A DNA stretch of 64,000 nucleotides, from contig CAVPNY010000005.1 in the NCBI GenBank assembly GCA_963706905.1, positions 1 through 64,000 of the forward strand, written 5' to 3'. Positions within the stretch are counted from its first letter, which is position 1. Each line of letters starts with the position of its first letter. Below the pieces are notes generated by a model that worked only from the letters and a program-made list of their open reading frames with translations, was not told where the DNA came from and ran no database searches. Below, piece by piece: positions 35,756 to 47,875 of the stretch. Source of the DNA: CAVPNY01 sp963706905. GTDB lineage: Bacteria > Chloroflexota > Anaerolineae > Anaerolineales > UBA4823. The position numbers and the translations under genes are program-made.

Positions 35756-36655
35756 ATGACCGGCCCGGCCCTTGCTCCGCGATATTTAGATTTGCAGACC
35801 TCCCAGTTCCCCTTCGAGGATTCGTCCATCTTTGCACAGCTCACACCCATCCATTGCCCCGCACACCCGCAAGGCTCGCCGCCTCCTGGACTCCTGGCCA
35901 GCCCTCCCCGCACCTACCCCTGGCATACCCCTGTCAAAGATAGAAATACATCCGGGCCGTTTTTTTACTCAAAACCCTACTACTTCGTCGAGCCGGAGAT
36001 CCCCGCATACTTCAAGCCCCTCTCCGACGAGCAGTGGCTCTGCATCTACCACCTCTTCCCCTCCCCGTTCAGCCCCCTGGGCGGCCGCCCGGCCATCGAT
36101 GATCGCCGTGTCCTCGACGGCATCCTCTTCAAATTTACCACCGGCTTTCCCTGGTACGACCTCCCCGCAGGCTACCCCTCCTGGCAGACCTGCTACCGCC
36201 GCTTTCGCCTCTGGTTGCGCCAGGGCATCCTCCACCAGGTCTTCGGCCTGCTCTACGCTGACCTGTGCCAGCGCGGCGGCGTCGACCTCATCCAGGCCCT
36301 CAAGGATGGCAGCTTGGGTTTTGTCTGGGAAGCTGATCGCTGGCGCATCCATTGTCCCCCCGAGCTTGCCTCTGGTTGGCGGCAGTCCATTGCTATCTTC
36401 ACCGTTCGCTTCTTCACCTACCTGGTCCGCTCCCGGCCTCGCCTGATCCGTGGCGCCCCCAACGCCAACGAGACCTACGAGATCGCCATGCAGGAAATGG
36501 AGCCATCCCTCCTTCACCGCTTCCACGACCCGAGCGACCCGTATGAAGGCTGGTCGGTGCACATCGATCCCGAGATTCGTCGCCGCTTCCCCCCTGAGAT
36601 CGACCCCTACGAAATCGAACTCGCCCAGTCCCCGCCCTCCAAGTACCTGAGTTGA
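35756..36655 (+). CDS. Solitary DUF4096 (IS5-type transposase N-domain) protein
   Basis: This is a 299-residue protein. Residues ~80-185 form the DUF4096 helix-turn-helix of IS5-family transposases: LSDEQWLCIYHLF, GGRPAIDDRRVLDGILFKFT, FPWYDLPAGYPSWQTCYRRF. No DDE catalytic domain follows. The C-terminus instead has SIAIFTVRFFTYLVRSRPR and an acidic tail. The N-terminal ~75 residues look low-complexity and Pro-rich, so the true start may be further in. It may be a domesticated transposase fragment with a DNA-binding role. Codon use is C-rich, unlike the neighbours. Confidence 0.65.
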   Translation: MTGPALAPRYLDLQTSQFPFEDSSIFAQLTPIHCPAHPQGSPPPGLLASPPRTYPWHTPVKDRNTSGPFFYSKPYYFVEPEIPAYFKPLSDEQWLCIYHLFPSPFSPLGGRPAIDDRRVLDGILFKFTTGFPWYDLPAGYPSWQTCYRRFRLWLRQGILHQVFGLLYADLCQRGGVDLIQALKDGSLGFVWEADRWRIHCPPELASGWRQSIAIFTVRFFTYLVRSRPRLIRGAPNANETYEIAMQEMEPSLLHRFHDPSDPYEGWSVHIDPEIRRRFPPEIDPYEIELAQSPPSKYLS

Positions 36656-37522
36656 ATATTCCCCAAATTCACGTCTTAGCGCTGAGCCTTGTCCTGAGTA
36701 TAGCGAAGGAGGAGTGCAACGCAGTCGAAGCGCCTGCAATCCATCAGCGATTTACTACCCAAATCCGCGCATCAGCGAAATCAGCGTCCCCAATAATTCA
36801 GTGTCTTCAGTGCTGAGCATAAGCGTAGCGGCGTCGAAGCCCTGCAAGCTGGAGGCTTGCACCAAGCCAAAAGCTTGCACGTCGAAGCGCCTGCAAACCA
36901 ACAGTGGTTTTCTACCCCAAATCCGCGACATCCGCGCAATCCGCGTCCCCAATAATTCAGCGTCTTCAATACCTTCAGCGCCTCAGCCCCTCAGCGCTTT
37001 CCCCATTCGTGTATTCGCCTCAGGCGCGCCTTTTGCGCCAGAATTCGTGGACGGTCTCCCCGCCCCTCCTCCCTCAATTCCTCTTAATATCCGCGACATC
37101 CGCCTAATCCGCCTCCCCAATAATTCAGAGTCTTCAGTGCTGAGCATAAGCGTAGCGGCGTCGAAGCCACTGCAAGCTGGAAGCTTGCACCAAGCCAAAA
37201 GCTTGCACCTCGAAGCACCTGCAAACCATCATCGATTTCCTCCCCAAATCAGCGCAATCAGCGAAATCAGCGTCCCCAATAATTCAGTGTCTTCAGTGCT
37301 GAGCATAAGCGTAGCGGCGTCGAAGCCCTGGCAAGCTAAAAGCTTGCACCAAGCTAAAAGCTTGCACCAAGCCAAAAGCTTGCACGTCGAAGTGTCTGCG
37401 CCTCAATGGTTCATCAACCCCTCCGAAAGCACCTCAGCCCGCTCCCCGCCATCGACTGAACACTGAACACCGAATACTGAGCACTGAACACTTCCCCATT
37501 CCCGCTGCTCACTTCCTGCTGC
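36656..37522. repeat. Repeat-rich intergenic block
   Basis: A composite unit of about 160 bp recurs. CCCCAATAATTCAG starts at about 36788, 36947, 37115 and 37274. Three of these are followed by TCTTCAGTGCTGAGCATAAG and CGTAGCGGCGTCGAAGCC, then small hairpins of the type GCAAGC..GCTTGC and GCCAAAAGCTTGC. The end is low-complexity (CACTGAACACCGAATACTGA). Open frames across it are products of the repeat. Related hairpins occur in frame in the adjacent ABC-F gene. Confidence 0.8.
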
Positions 37523-39550
<2,028 letters not shown>

Positions 39551-39610
39551 ACGTTAAGGGATAGTAGTTGGAATTCTGGCACTGGACTTGCAACAAGGGA
39601 TGTTAATCTT

Positions 39611-39702
39611 TAGAAGTTACGCAGTTCAAGAGGACGCGGGGGTGTTTTGGCGGGCTACGCCCGCCAAAACACCCCACCCTCCCACCAACTGCGTAAGTCC
39701 TA
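39611..39702 (-). repeat. MITE-like palindromic element, copy 2 (inverted)
   Basis: TAGAAGTTACGCAGTT begins and AACTGCGTAAGTCCTA ends this 92-bp element. Read on the minus strand it matches copy 1 at 23307-23400, including the ends and the central hairpin (17 base pairs here). The regions between ends and hairpin differ. Confidence 0.85.
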
Positions 39703-39839
39703 AATCTTATTGTACCCTAAGGAACAGGCCGGATTGAGCCGTGTTATAATCATGGACTGGCCTGGCTGTGGCAGAAAAGCCGCGCCTGTTTCCCGCTGCC
39801 AATCAGATGCGGGATTATCCTTAATAAACCGGAGCCTGA

Positions 39840-41322
39840 ATGGCCCGGGCGGAGAAATCCGTTCAAAGTAGAAAGCGTATGGAGCAAGTTCAAAGTAGCA
39901 ATTCAAAATCAAACTCAAACTGGTTAATGGTTGGCGTGCTGGCAGCTATTGGCCTGGTGGTGCTCCTGGTGGGCTTCATGGTCTACCGAGGAGTGAGCAA
40001 TTTTGTGGCCAAGTGGCAAATCACGGATCTGCCGGGGATGGTGGTGAGCGGCGAGACGCAGGGGGAACCAGGCGCGGGTGCGCCTGGCGTGCAAGAGCCG
40101 GGAAGCGTGCCGGAAGATCCAGGTCGCAGCGGCCCCCCAACCTGATACCGGCATCAGCGCACAAGCGTGGGACGGGGCCAGCCGGGTGAATGTCCTGGCA
40201 ATGGGGATGGATTACCGTGACTGGGAAGCCGGCGAGGGGGCGCCGCGCACGGATACGATGATCCTGCTGTCTATCGATCCCATTTCGATGACGGCCGGGA
40301 TGCTGTCGATCCCGCGCGATCTGTGGGTGAGCATCCCCGGTTTTGAGGACCCCGGCCGGATCAACACGGCGTACCGCTTTGGCGAGACATACGATGTACC
40401 TGGCGGCGGGCCGGAACTGGCCATGCAGACGGTGGAAAACTTGCTAGGACTGAAAATCGATTATTTCGCCTTGATCGATTTCAAGGCGTTTGAGAAATTT
40501 ATCGACGAGATCGGCGGGGTTGAGATCGATGTGCCCAAAAAAACCAAACTCGATCCCATCGAGGGAAAGAATGTCGTTCTGAAGAAAGGGCGGCAAGCCT
40601 TGACCGGGAGCCTGGCGCTGGCTTATGCACGCAACCGCTACACAGATGGCGGCGACTTTGATCGGGCCCAGCGCACCCAGCAGGTGATCATGGGCATCCG
40701 GCAACGCATCCTCAGCACGCGGTCCCTGCCTAAGCTGATCGCGCGCGCGCCGGCGATCTATGGGCAGATCTCGTCTGGCATCACGACGAACCTGGGCCTG
40801 GATCAGGTCATTCAACTGGCCTTGCTGGCGCAACAGGTGCCCGAGGAGAATATCAAGCGCGGGGTGATCGGGAACGAGCATGTCACCTTTGGAAAATCGC
40901 CAGAGGGCGACGATGTGCTCAAGCCGCGACCGGAACAGGTCCGCATCCTGCGGGATGAAATTTTCACGGCGGCTGGCGCAGCCAGCCCGGTCATGGCGGG
41001 GAGCAAGATAGAGGATCTGGTTAAATCCGAGAATGCGACGGTGTCAATATTGAATGGATCGGGCACACCCGGCCTGGCGGCACGCACGGCCGATTATCTC
41101 AAATCGCTGGGAGTGAACGTGGTCTCCACCGGCGATGCTCCAGAGCCTTACATCTACTCGACGGTCATTTCCTACACTGGCAATCCATATACGCTCAAGT
41201 ACCTGGTAGACTTGATGACGATCGCACCCAACACGATATATAACCGCTATGACCCGGCCAGCCAGGTGGACATTGTGCTTTACCTGGGCGCTGACTGGGC
41301 TAACACCAACACCATGCCATAA
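39840..41322 (+). CDS. LCP family protein with LytR_C domain, second copy (one frameshift)
   Basis: A cytoplasmic basic N-terminus precedes one transmembrane helix (WLMVGVLAAIGLVVLLVGFM), then a Gly/Pro linker in which the frame changes near 40120. The LCP domain follows, with APRTDTMILLSIDP, MLSIPRDLWVSIPGFEDPGR, KIDYFALIDFKAFEKFIDEIGG and LAYARNRYTDGGDFDRAQR. The C-terminal ~100 residues (VSILNGSGTPGLAARTADYL) are a LytR_C domain. The total is about 493 residues. A -10-like TATAAT lies at 39745-39750. It probably attaches glycopolymers to the wall and is paralogous to the next gene. Confidence 0.88.
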
Positions 41323-41335
41323 CATCCAAGATACT

Positions 41336-42772
41336 ATGGAATTTACCCAACGGGTCCGAAAAAGAAGAAGATATCCAAAGCTGCCCACCTGGCTGCTGCT
41401 CACCATGCTGGGTGGGTTTGTCGTTGCTGGATTGGCGACGGCGTACCTGACGTTTGTGGTGGTACGTGATGTGGTGGCTGATTGGCGCGGCGCTCCGGAA
41501 GTGCCGGAGCTGGCTGTGGCAGCCCCGCCGGAAGTGGTGGCAGAGACGGTGGTGCCTGACCTGGGCGAGCGCGGTGATGAACCGCTCCAGGGGAAGGACC
41601 GCCCGAAGTCCAAAGACTGGGACGGCAGCAGCCGGGTGAACCTGTTGGTGATGGGATTGGACTATCGCGATTGGGAGGAGGATGGAGGCGCACCGCGCAC
41701 CGATACAATGATCCTGCTCTCGCTGGATCCCGAGAGCCGCACGGCGGGGATGCTGTCGATCCCGCGCGACCTGTGGGTGGAGATCCCGGGCTTCGATCCA
41801 GCCAAGATCAATATGGCCTACCGGCTGGGAGAGGTGTATAACGTGGACGGCGGCGGGCCGGCCCTGGCTATGCAGGTGGTGAAGAAGCTGCTCGGCATGG
41901 ATATCGATTATTATGCCCAGATCGATTTCACGGCTTTTGAGAACTTCATTGATGAGATCGGCGGGGTTGAGGTGGATGTGCCAGAAGAGATCAACATCGA
42001 CCCGCTGGGCGATAACAACAACAAAGTCCTGCAGCCTGGACGGCAAGTGCTGCCCGGACGGCTGGCCCTGGCGTATGCGCGCGCCCGCAACACAGCGGGG
42101 AGCGATTTCGACCGGGCTGAGCGCCAGCAGCAAGTGATTATGGGCATCCGAGCGCGGCTGATGGACGAGGACAGGCTGCCTGAGCTGATCAAGAACGCGC
42201 CGATGCTATACGACTTGCTGTCTGATGGGATCCACACCAACCTGACCTTGCTGCAAGCGATCCGCCTGGCCTGGATAGCGCAGCAGGTTCCGGCAGAGAA
42301 TATCCACCAGGGGGTGATCGGGATGGACCAGGTTACCCAAACCTACTCTTTCGACGGGCAGGATATCCTGGTGCCTGACGCGAAGGCGATTCGCGACCTG
42401 ATCGATGAGATCTTCTCGACCTCCGAAGCAATCGTCCCGGCAGCGACGCAAACCAACCCGCTGGAATTGATGGGGGCAGAGGACGCCCGGGTAGAGGTGT
42501 TGAACGGAACGCTGGTGCCTGGATTGGCCTCCACCACAGCCAGCTACCTGACGGAAAACGGCGTTCAAATCGTCGATCCAGGCAATGCCGAGGATCTGTA
42601 CCCCAAGACCACGTTGATCGACTATACCGGCAACCCGCACACTATCGAGTATCTCACCGACCTGTTGACCATCACCCCCGAGAACATCTACCACCGCTAC
42701 GACGTCTCCAACCAGTATGATATCGTCGTGCTGCTGGGCGAAGACTGGGCCACCACCAATCTCCTGCCCTAA
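41336..42772 (+). CDS. LCP family protein with LytR_C domain, third copy
   Basis: This intact protein of 478 residues lies 13 bases after the second LCP gene, clearly in the same operon. The N-terminus RVRKRRRYPKLPTWLLLTML gives a basic anchor plus one helix. The LCP domain repeats the same motifs (APRTDTMILLSLDP, MLSIPRDLWVEIPGFDPAK, LAYARARNTAGSDFDRAER). The LytR_C domain is at VEVLNGTLVPGLASTTASYL. The ATG at 41336 is preferred over earlier in-frame starts because it follows the upstream stop. Confidence 0.9.
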   Translation: MEFTQRVRKRRRYPKLPTWLLLTMLGGFVVAGLATAYLTFVVVRDVVADWRGAPEVPELAVAAPPEVVAETVVPDLGERGDEPLQGKDRPKSKDWDGSSRVNLLVMGLDYRDWEEDGGAPRTDTMILLSLDPESRTAGMLSIPRDLWVEIPGFDPAKINMAYRLGEVYNVDGGGPALAMQVVKKLLGMDIDYYAQIDFTAFENFIDEIGGVEVDVPEEINIDPLGDNNNKVLQPGRQVLPGRLALAYARARNTAGSDFDRAERQQQVIMGIRARLMDEDRLPELIKNAPMLYDLLSDGIHTNLTLLQAIRLAWIAQQVPAENIHQGVIGMDQVTQTYSFDGQDILVPDAKAIRDLIDEIFSTSEAIVPAATQTNPLELMGAEDARVEVLNGTLVPGLASTTASYLTENGVQIVDPGNAEDLYPKTTLIDYTGNPHTIEYLTDLLTITPENIYHRYDVSNQYDIVVLLGEDWATTNLLP

Positions 42773-42777
42773 AGCGT

Positions 42778-42832
42778 TGGAACGTTAAAACGTTCGAACT
42801 GCTTAGCGTTCAAGCGACCTTTCGCCTATAAT
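42778..42832 (+). promoter_or_regulatory. Palindrome and -10 element before recD2
   Basis: GAACGTT and AACGTTC form a perfect palindrome with a 2-base centre just after the LCP stop. TATAAT at 42827-42832 lies 7 bases from the recD2 ATG, so the mRNA would be leaderless. The -35 is weak (TTAGCG). Confidence 0.5.
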
Positions 42833-42839
42833 CAGGGCC

Positions 42840-45126
42840 ATGGATAATCTCAGCGGCTCCGTCGAAAGGATCACCTACTATAACGCGGAGAACGGGTACA
42901 GCGTGATCCGGCTGCGACCGGAGCGAGCCAGCGGGCGCGGGGTCAGCCGGGAGGGGCTGGTGACAGTGGTCGGGAACCTGCCGGAGCTATCGGCAGGCGA
43001 GCACCTGCGCTTGCAGGGACAATGGATCAACCATCCCACGCACGGCCTACAATTCCAATCTGAAATTTGCGAGCAGACCCTGCCAGCCACGGTGTCTGGC
43101 ATGCGGCGCTACCTCGGCTCAGGGCTGATCAAGGGCATCGGGCCGCGCCTGGCGGAGCGCATTGTGACCCACTTTGGGGCTGACACCCTGACAGTGATCG
43201 AGGATCACCCCGAACGGCTGCGCGAGGTGGAGGATATCGGACCGAAACGGGCGCGGCTGATCGCCCACGCCTGGGAGGAGCAGAAACAGGTTAAGGAGAT
43301 CATGCTTTTCCTGCACAGCTACGGGGTCAGCACCAACCTGGCGATCAAGATCTACAAGCAGTACGGCGAGCAGGCGCTGCAGATCGTGCAGAGCGACCCT
43401 TACCGCATGGCGCGGGATATCTTTGGGGTTGGCTTCAAAACCGCCGACCGGATCGCCCAGGCGCTGGGATTGCCCGCCGACCACCCGTCGCGCATCGAAG
43501 CCGGGGTGGTGTATGTGCTCAATGAGCTCAGCGACGATGGGCATGTCTTCGCCCCGCGCGCCCTGCTGATAGAAAAGAGCAGCACGCTGCTTGGCCAGAT
43601 GCCTGGTACGCTGCCAGGCGGGCAAACGGGCGAGATGCCTGGGGGGTTGATCCTGCCCGCCGTAGAGCGGCTGGAACAGGATGGAAGGGTACGACAGGAC
43701 CTGGTACCGCTGGAGGCGAGTGCGAACACGAGCGAGGAGGGCAAGACGCTCACAGCACGGGAGAGCGAGGCCGGCTACCACCAGCCAGCGGTCTACCTGG
43801 CGGCGCTGTATGCCAGCGAGGTGGGCGCGGCAGAGCGGCTGTCCGCGCTAACCCAGGCTTTCCCGTCTCGGCTGAGCGACCTGCCGCCGGCTTTCGTGAG
43901 CATCGACCCGAGCCTGTCTGCGGAACAGCAGGCGGCGATCCGGGCGGCACTGAGCCACCCGGTCAGCGTGCTGACCGGCGGGCCGGGCACCGGGAAGACG
44001 ACCGCCTTGAAAGCATTAATCGCCGCCGTGGAATCAGCACACAAATCCTATGCTCTGGCATCGCCGACCGGACGGGCCGCCAAGCGGCTGGCAGAGGCGA
44101 CCGGGCGCAGTGCCAGCACCATCCACCGATTGCTAGGTTTTTCACCCAAGGAAGGCTTCAAATTCAACGCGGAGCATCCGCTGCCGATTGACCTGCTGGT
44201 GATTGATGAGGCCTCCATGCTCGACCTGGTGCTGGCAAACCACCTGCTCAAGGCCATTCAACCCGGCTGTCACCTGCTGCTGGTGGGCGACGTCGACCAG
44301 CTGCCCTCGGTGGGAGCGGGAGATGTGCTGCGGGATGTAATCGCCAGCGGCGTCGCCCCGGTCACCCGCTTGAGCACCATCTTCCGGCAGGCGGCTGGAT
44401 CGCACATCATCACCAACGCGCACCGCATCAACCAGGGCCAGATGCCGCTTTTCCCCCACTCGAGCGAGGCGGATGGGCAGAACGAGGATTTCTTCCTGTT
44501 TCCCGCCGAGACGCCCGAAGAAGCCGCCAATTGGGTGGTAGAGGTGGTGTGCAAGCGCATCCCGAAGCGCTTTGGGCTGGAGCCGCGCCGCCAGGTGCAG
44601 GTAATGGCGCCGATGTACCGTGGCGCAGCAGGGGTGACGGCCCTGAACGAGGCGCTGCAGGCTGAATTTAAATCCGGCCTCTCCCAGACGCCCCGAGAAA
44701 ATGCTCTACGGACAGGTCTACCGGCTGGGCGACAAGGTGATGCAGACCCATAACAATTACGATAAGGAAGTCTACAACGGGGACATCGGCTGGATCAGCG
44801 ACCTGGACCTGATCGAGCACAGCCTGACAGTGGAGTTTGACGGGCGGATGGTGGCTTACGATTGGAGCGAAGCGGATCAGCTGCTTCTGGCTTACGCCGT
44901 TTCGGTGCACAAGGCGCAAGGGTCAGAGTTCCCGGCGGTAGTCATCCCGCTGCTGACGACACATTACCTGATGCTGCAGCGCAACCTGCTGTACACTGCG
45001 ATCACACGTGCCCGGCAGCTATGCGTGCTGGTGGGCAGCAAACGGGCTATCGGCATCGCGGTGCGCAACAACCAGGTCGCCCGGCGCTACACAGCGCTGG
45101 ACTGGCGGCTGCAGCGCGGGGGGTGA
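42840..45126 (+). CDS. recD2: RecD2-type (RecD/TraA) 5'-3' DNA helicase (one frameshift)
   Basis: This SF1B helicase acts in DNA repair in bacteria lacking RecBCD partners. The N-terminus holds an OB-like domain (ITYYNAENGYSVIRLRPE), then helix-hairpin-helix pairs GIGPRLAERIVTHFG and DIGPKRARLIAHAW. Motor motifs are GGPGTGKTTALKALI (Walker A), VIDEASMLDLVLA (II), LLVGDVDQLPSVGAGD (III) and STIFRQAAGS. Near 44690 the frame changes to MLYGQVYRLGDKVMQTHNNY, and HKAQGSEFPAVVIPL with LLYTAITRAR gives motifs V-VI. The full product is about 762 residues. A 203-bp copy of its 3' end occurs at 61916-62118. Confidence 0.92.
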
Positions 45127-45481
45127 GGGGGCTGGGAATAATCTTGATTGTGCGCTGTATTTGCCAACCTACCCGAGGCGATGCGTAATTTCGAAAGGAG
45201 CTAATGAGGAAACAGACCACTTCCATGAAGGTAATTTTCAAATAGCTGACTTCGCAGCGTTGTGCAGTGATTCGCGATCAGTTTCACAATTCGTGGTACA
45301 ACTTTGTCAGTTTGAAGTGCAGAGGTTGCACCACCTCTAGCAAAGGCGAATGGGCGAAGATGTGCCTCTGCAGCCAGTCAGCTTATCGCGACAACAACCT
45401 GTTCAGCGCCCGCTACGATCAATAGGATAGGCAAGAAAACCAAAAGAATAATCCAGACGAAACGAAGGAGAAGTGAAGATC
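45127..45481. other. Intergenic region at the left junction of the catabolic island
   Basis: No complete gene is seen. From about 45250 to 45425 one frame is open with an unusual cysteine content (LKCRGCTTSSKG, then AKMCLCSQSAYRDNNL) and ends with TAG at 45423. It lacks a start and looks like the tail of an unidentified gene. The region should also hold the promoter of the ROK gene. Confidence 0.45.
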
Positions 45482-46660
45482 ATGAGTAACCAGGCTGAGA
45501 ACGACATCATTTCTATCCGCGTTTCGCGCCAGGAGCTCTCCCGGCAAATTTTGCTGCATTTATTTAATAAGAAAGAACTAACTCTCGATGAAATGTCCCA
45601 AGAAATCGGGGTGGAGATGCGCGGGATGATCCCGGTCGTCGATTTCTTGGAGACGAAAGGGTTTGTCCAGCAAACCGGTTCGCCTGAGGCACACAGAAAG
45701 ACGATTGCCTCCTTCCGCGCGGGAGAAAACGGCATTATTGGCCTTGATGTGGGCGGGACCAAGCTCTACGGCGCTATCATTGATATTGCCGGAAACATCT
45801 TATATGATCGGGAAATAAGAAATCATGGAAAAACTGGAGAAGCCTGCCTGGAGGTGCTGATCGATCTGATTGAGCATTTCAGTGAGGAAGCCGGTCGCAG
45901 AAAACTGAAGCTGCATGGGATTGGGGTTGGTGTCCCGGGGAGTGTCCGGCTCGGCACCGGGTTGGTGGTCAGTGCCCCGGCAGTCGGCATGCGGGATTTC
46001 CCGCTAAAAGAGCGGTTGGTGGCCCGTTTCGGTTACCCGGTATTTATCGATAACGATTTGAAGCAGTTAGCTCTGGGCGATACCTGGTTTGGCGCTGGAA
46101 AAAATTATCGCCATGTAGTTTTACTGGCGATCGGTACGGGCATCGCTGTCGGCACGCTCGTCGATGGGCGGGTGCTGCGCGGCGCACATGAGCGCCTGGG
46201 CGAGCTGGGATGGATGGTTCCAGGCCGTGAGTTCCTGGGCCGTCAGTATGTGGGTTTTGGCGCGCTGGAAACCGAAGCTTCCGGTCCCGGGATTGAAAAT
46301 CGCGCCAGGCGACTTCTCAGCGGGGAAAAAGATAAGAATATCTTGGCCGAACTTAGTGCTGATAACGTGTTCGACGCAGCCAGAAAAGGCGAGGCATGGG
46401 CGGAAAGGTGTGTCGCTGAGACTGTGGAGTATCTGGCAGTATTAGTCGCCAACATCATGGCCTTCTATGACCCAGATGTCATCATCCTAAGCGGAGGAGT
46501 CAGCCAGTCGAGCGACTTATTAATCCAACCGATCTTAAAACTGGTAAAAGGTTGCGTTCTGACCCAGCCTGTGCTCGTGCTATCTTCACTGGGTTATAAA
46601 GCTGGGGCATTGGGCGCGCTGATCAACCTCGTGCAAAACTGCCCAGAATTCCTCAGCTAG
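45482..46660 (+). CDS. ROK-family regulator/kinase, first copy
   Basis: This protein is about 392 residues. The N-terminal winged helix (RQELSRQILLHLFNKKELTL) is followed by a ROK sugar-kinase fold with IIGLDVGGTKLYGAIIDI (phosphate site) and GIGVGVPGSVRLGTG, then VFIDNDLKQLALGDTWFGAG. The usual ROK zinc motif (CxCGxxGC) after GELG is absent; it reads GELGWMVPGREFLGRQ. It therefore probably acts as a sugar-responsive repressor rather than a kinase. I chose ATG 45482 because AGGAG at 45466-45470 is 11 bases upstream; a GTG at 45473 is too close. It heads an operon with the SIS and amidohydrolase genes. Confidence 0.82.
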   Translation: MSNQAENDIISIRVSRQELSRQILLHLFNKKELTLDEMSQEIGVEMRGMIPVVDFLETKGFVQQTGSPEAHRKTIASFRAGENGIIGLDVGGTKLYGAIIDIAGNILYDREIRNHGKTGEACLEVLIDLIEHFSEEAGRRKLKLHGIGVGVPGSVRLGTGLVVSAPAVGMRDFPLKERLVARFGYPVFIDNDLKQLALGDTWFGAGKNYRHVVLLAIGTGIAVGTLVDGRVLRGAHERLGELGWMVPGREFLGRQYVGFGALETEASGPGIENRARRLLSGEKDKNILAELSADNVFDAARKGEAWAERCVAETVEYLAVLVANIMAFYDPDVIILSGGVSQSSDLLIQPILKLVKGCVLTQPVLVLSSLGYKAGALGALINLVQNCPEFLS

Positions 46661-46695
46661 GGTGGGCCGCCAGATAAAGGTTTTCCGGAGAGCAT

Positions 46696-47817
46696 ATGGA
46701 CGATACTGAAGCGTTGTATACAAATATTCTATCCCTGGGAGATTGGGCGACCTGGAAAGACAGTATCGATCAGGTGGAAGATTCGATCCAATCTTGGATG
46801 AGCAGCACCGATGTAAGCCTTTTTCGCCATATCGTGCTGGTCGGTTGTGGCTCGTCATACTATGCCGGGCAGGTGAGCAAATATATTCTCGAGCATCTTG
46901 TCCAACGATCAGTTAGTATAGAGCAGGCATTTTCCTTCAGCCATTATTCAAATCCCGGTTTGTTAGGGGAGGATGTCCTGGTCATCGGCGTATCGAGCAC
47001 TGGCAATACTGAGGCTACCTGCACTGCCCTGCAGTATGCCCGGGGTACCGGCGCCACCACCCTGGCGGTCACGGCTATCCCTGGCTCGAAAATCACTCAG
47101 GTTGCCCAGGCCACAATCTTGATTGGCGGCGGTGATCACACCATGGTAAAAACCCGCTCCTACGTGGGATCCCTGGTGGCCCTGTTTTCCCTTGCCCTTG
47201 CCTTGGCCGGGGAGCGGCTCACACCTGGGGAAAGGGGATACTGGCAGGATCAGATCCGCCTCGCCCACCAGGTCACCCGCCGGTTTCTTGACACCGGGCA
47301 GCCCGCCATCCTCGACCTGGTGGAGGTCTGCCAATCCGCTGCGCAGATTTTCATCCTGGGGGCCGGCCCGAATGCAGGCACCGCCGAGGAAGCCGCCTTG
47401 AAAATCATTGAGATGGCAAAAATGGTCTCAGATGGCTGTGACATGGAAGATTTCTTCCACGGGCGCGATCGGGAGCTGGAGCCAGGCAGCCTGATCTTCT
47501 TCCTGGCGCCCCAAAATCAGGTTGTGGATCGCATGTTGGATTTCCTGACTTTTACCCGCACGGTGCAGGTGCCTGCAGTGGTTCTGACCGGAAAGCTGAT
47601 CCCCGAGCTGGATCGATTGGCCGACCACAATATTATTTTGCAGCCGGGGCTGGTAGACATCGCCACCCCCCTGGCATATATCACCCCGCTGTACCTGTTC
47701 AGTTATCATCTGGCCTTGAAACGGGGATTTGCCCCCAACGCCCGCCGCTTTCCCGTAGGGGCACTCTACGTGTCCTATGGCGGCAGCCCCTACGATCTAT
47801 CCCAGGCTGGCAGCTAG
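46696..47817 (+). CDS. SIS-domain sugar isomerase/deaminase (AgaS/FrlB-like)
   Basis: This 373-residue protein has two sugar-isomerase domains. Domain 1 carries IVLVGCGSSYYAGQVSKYIL, SFSHYSNPG and the phosphosugar-binding VIGVSSTGNTEATCTALQYA. Domain 2 has IFILGAGPNAGTAEEAALKI and the Glu/His region MEDFFHGRDRELEPGSLI. The layout matches the isomerase half of glucosamine-6-phosphate synthase and the AgaS/FrlB deaminase group. An amino-sugar phosphate substrate fits the deacetylases in the island, but this is inference. It is 35 bases after the ROK gene with a GGAGAG ribosome binding site. Confidence 0.8.
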   Translation: MDDTEALYTNILSLGDWATWKDSIDQVEDSIQSWMSSTDVSLFRHIVLVGCGSSYYAGQVSKYILEHLVQRSVSIEQAFSFSHYSNPGLLGEDVLVIGVSSTGNTEATCTALQYARGTGATTLAVTAIPGSKITQVAQATILIGGGDHTMVKTRSYVGSLVALFSLALALAGERLTPGERGYWQDQIRLAHQVTRRFLDTGQPAILDLVEVCQSAAQIFILGAGPNAGTAEEAALKIIEMAKMVSDGCDMEDFFHGRDRELEPGSLIFFLAPQNQVVDRMLDFLTFTRTVQVPAVVLTGKLIPELDRLADHNIILQPGLVDIATPLAYITPLYLFSYHLALKRGFAPNARRFPVGALYVSYGGSPYDLSQAGS

Positions 47818-47875
47818 GGCCGGCGCGCCAGCCACCCCACCGCCCGGTTGAAACATTCCCATAGAGAGCGTCGCC

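Noticed and set aside
36714..37466. A 250-codon open frame with repeated SNNSVSSVLSISVAASKP
   Set aside because: It is a translation of the intergenic repeat block; the repeats are defined at DNA level and the frame has no ribosome binding site.
44701..45126. Separate helicase C-terminal gene
   Set aside because: Motifs V-VI continue RecD2 directly after a single frame change; an independent gene is unnecessary.
45250..45425. A cysteine-containing open frame as a small metal-binding protein
   Set aside because: It has no start codon with a ribosome binding site and sits at the island junction, so it is more likely the tail of a lost gene.
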